Shown here piece after piece: positions 63,867 to 64,000 of a stretch of DNA of 64,000 nucleotides. The DNA is from Amphiplicatus metriothermophilus. Its GTDB lineage: Bacteria; Pseudomonadota; Alphaproteobacteria; Caulobacterales; Parvularculaceae. Below the pieces are notes generated by a model. It was given only the letters and a program-made list of their open reading frames with translations, ran no database searches and was not told the DNA's origin. Position 1 is the first letter of the stretch, and each line of letters opens with the position of its first letter. The translations under genes and the position numbers were made by a program. Where the stretch lies: the NCBI RefSeq assembly GCF_900199215.1, contig NZ_FZQA01000001.1, positions 310,001 to 374,000 of the forward strand, in the 5' to 3' direction.

Positions 63867-64000
63867 ATGGCGACCGCAGGAAACACAAACGCTCTATACG
63901 TCGATCGCACCCCCGCCGCGGGGTCCTTTAACCTTTACGAACGCCGCCGGCTGCGGACCGCCCTGCGCCGGCGCCTGGAGGAGCGCATCGTCGAGCACCG
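63867..64000 (+). CDS. Unknown protein, N-terminal part (cut by the right edge)
   Basis: ATG 63867 has GGAG six bases upstream. The 44 visible residues start MATAGNTNALYVDRTPAAGS, followed by a very basic helix (LRTALRRRLEERIVEH). This is not the start of sdhB. Too little is visible to assign a family; the basic helix could bind nucleic acid or a partner. Confidence 0.6.
   Translation, partial: MATAGNTNALYVDRTPAAGSFNLYERRRLRTALRRRLEERIVEH

Overview
The window reads as chromosome of a high-GC alphaproteobacterium. This is supported by the RegB/RegA pair with a SenC-like Sco protein, two UrcA-family proteins, an IalB-family protein, an LDH-like malate dehydrogenase, sdhCDA, and a complete ectoine/5-hydroxyectoine cluster. 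Two secreted proteins end in VPLPA/PEP-CTERM-type sorting tails and sit with an exosortase-type exopolysaccharide locus. A marine or salt-exposed member of Parvularculales, or a relative near Hyphomonadaceae/Caulobacterales, is my inference; there is no rRNA to test it. Coding density is high. I saw no tRNA, rRNA, CRISPR array, insertion sequence or prophage.

Layout: (1) 1-5.9 kb, part of an exopolysaccharide/PEP-CTERM locus: TPR lipoprotein (cut by the left edge), WecG/TagA glycosyltransferase fused to a STAS domain, a VPLPA-CTERM protein, a Wzz-type chain-length protein and a tyrosine autokinase. (2) 6.1-10.5 kb, an RND efflux adaptor and pump. (3) 10.5-18.0 kb, divergent MarR-type ectR, then ectA-ectB-ectC-ectD-ask, an unknown 108-residue protein and an SSS transporter. 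(4) 18.1-21.0 kb, a ZnuD-like TonB receptor behind a small secreted protein, and a cold-shock protein. (5) 21.2-31.5 kb, mixed metabolism: a beta-helix/FrnE/enoyl-CoA hydratase operon, GNAT-nitrilase fusion, LysM protein, LOG protein, M28 peptidase, SET protein, GNAT and GT4. (6) 31.6-36.4 kb, malate dehydrogenase, LysE and AGCS transporters, PHA depolymerase. (7) 36.6-39.3 kb, sco, regB and regA. (8) 39.4-43.3 kb, M16 peptidase, a repeat element and a LuxR solo. (9) 43.4-49.0 kb, P1 peptidase-pheS-CPBP protease-pheT, with a near-perfect parS site between pheS and the CPBP gene. (10) 49.2-57.4 kb, two urcA genes, a repeat-built unknown protein, IalB, a second VPLPA protein, amidohydrolase, small proteins, an Ada/2OG-oxygenase fusion and a retropepsin-like protein. 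(11) 57.7-64 kb, a DRP-repeat secreted protein, an outer-membrane barrel, a 34-residue membrane protein, rpmI-rplT, a YbjN protein, sdhCDA and the start of an unknown gene.

How the genes work together: the ect genes make and hydroxylate ectoine from aspartate semialdehyde, ask supplies phosphorylated aspartate, and the SSS carrier may recover the solute. RegBA probably tunes respiration, to which Sco (copper delivery to oxidase), SdhCDA and Mdh belong. Wzz, tyrosine kinase and WecG act in exopolysaccharide assembly, on which VPLPA/PEP-CTERM proteins usually depend.

The points most worth a second look are the Ada-domain/2OG-Fe(II) oxygenase fusion, the WecG-STAS fusion, the unknown gene in the ectoine operon, the parS site inside a split phe operon, a 30-bp perfect palindrome after rplT and a 247-bp element bounded by 29-bp perfect inverted repeats. 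Functions are assigned by motif reading from memory, without database searches.
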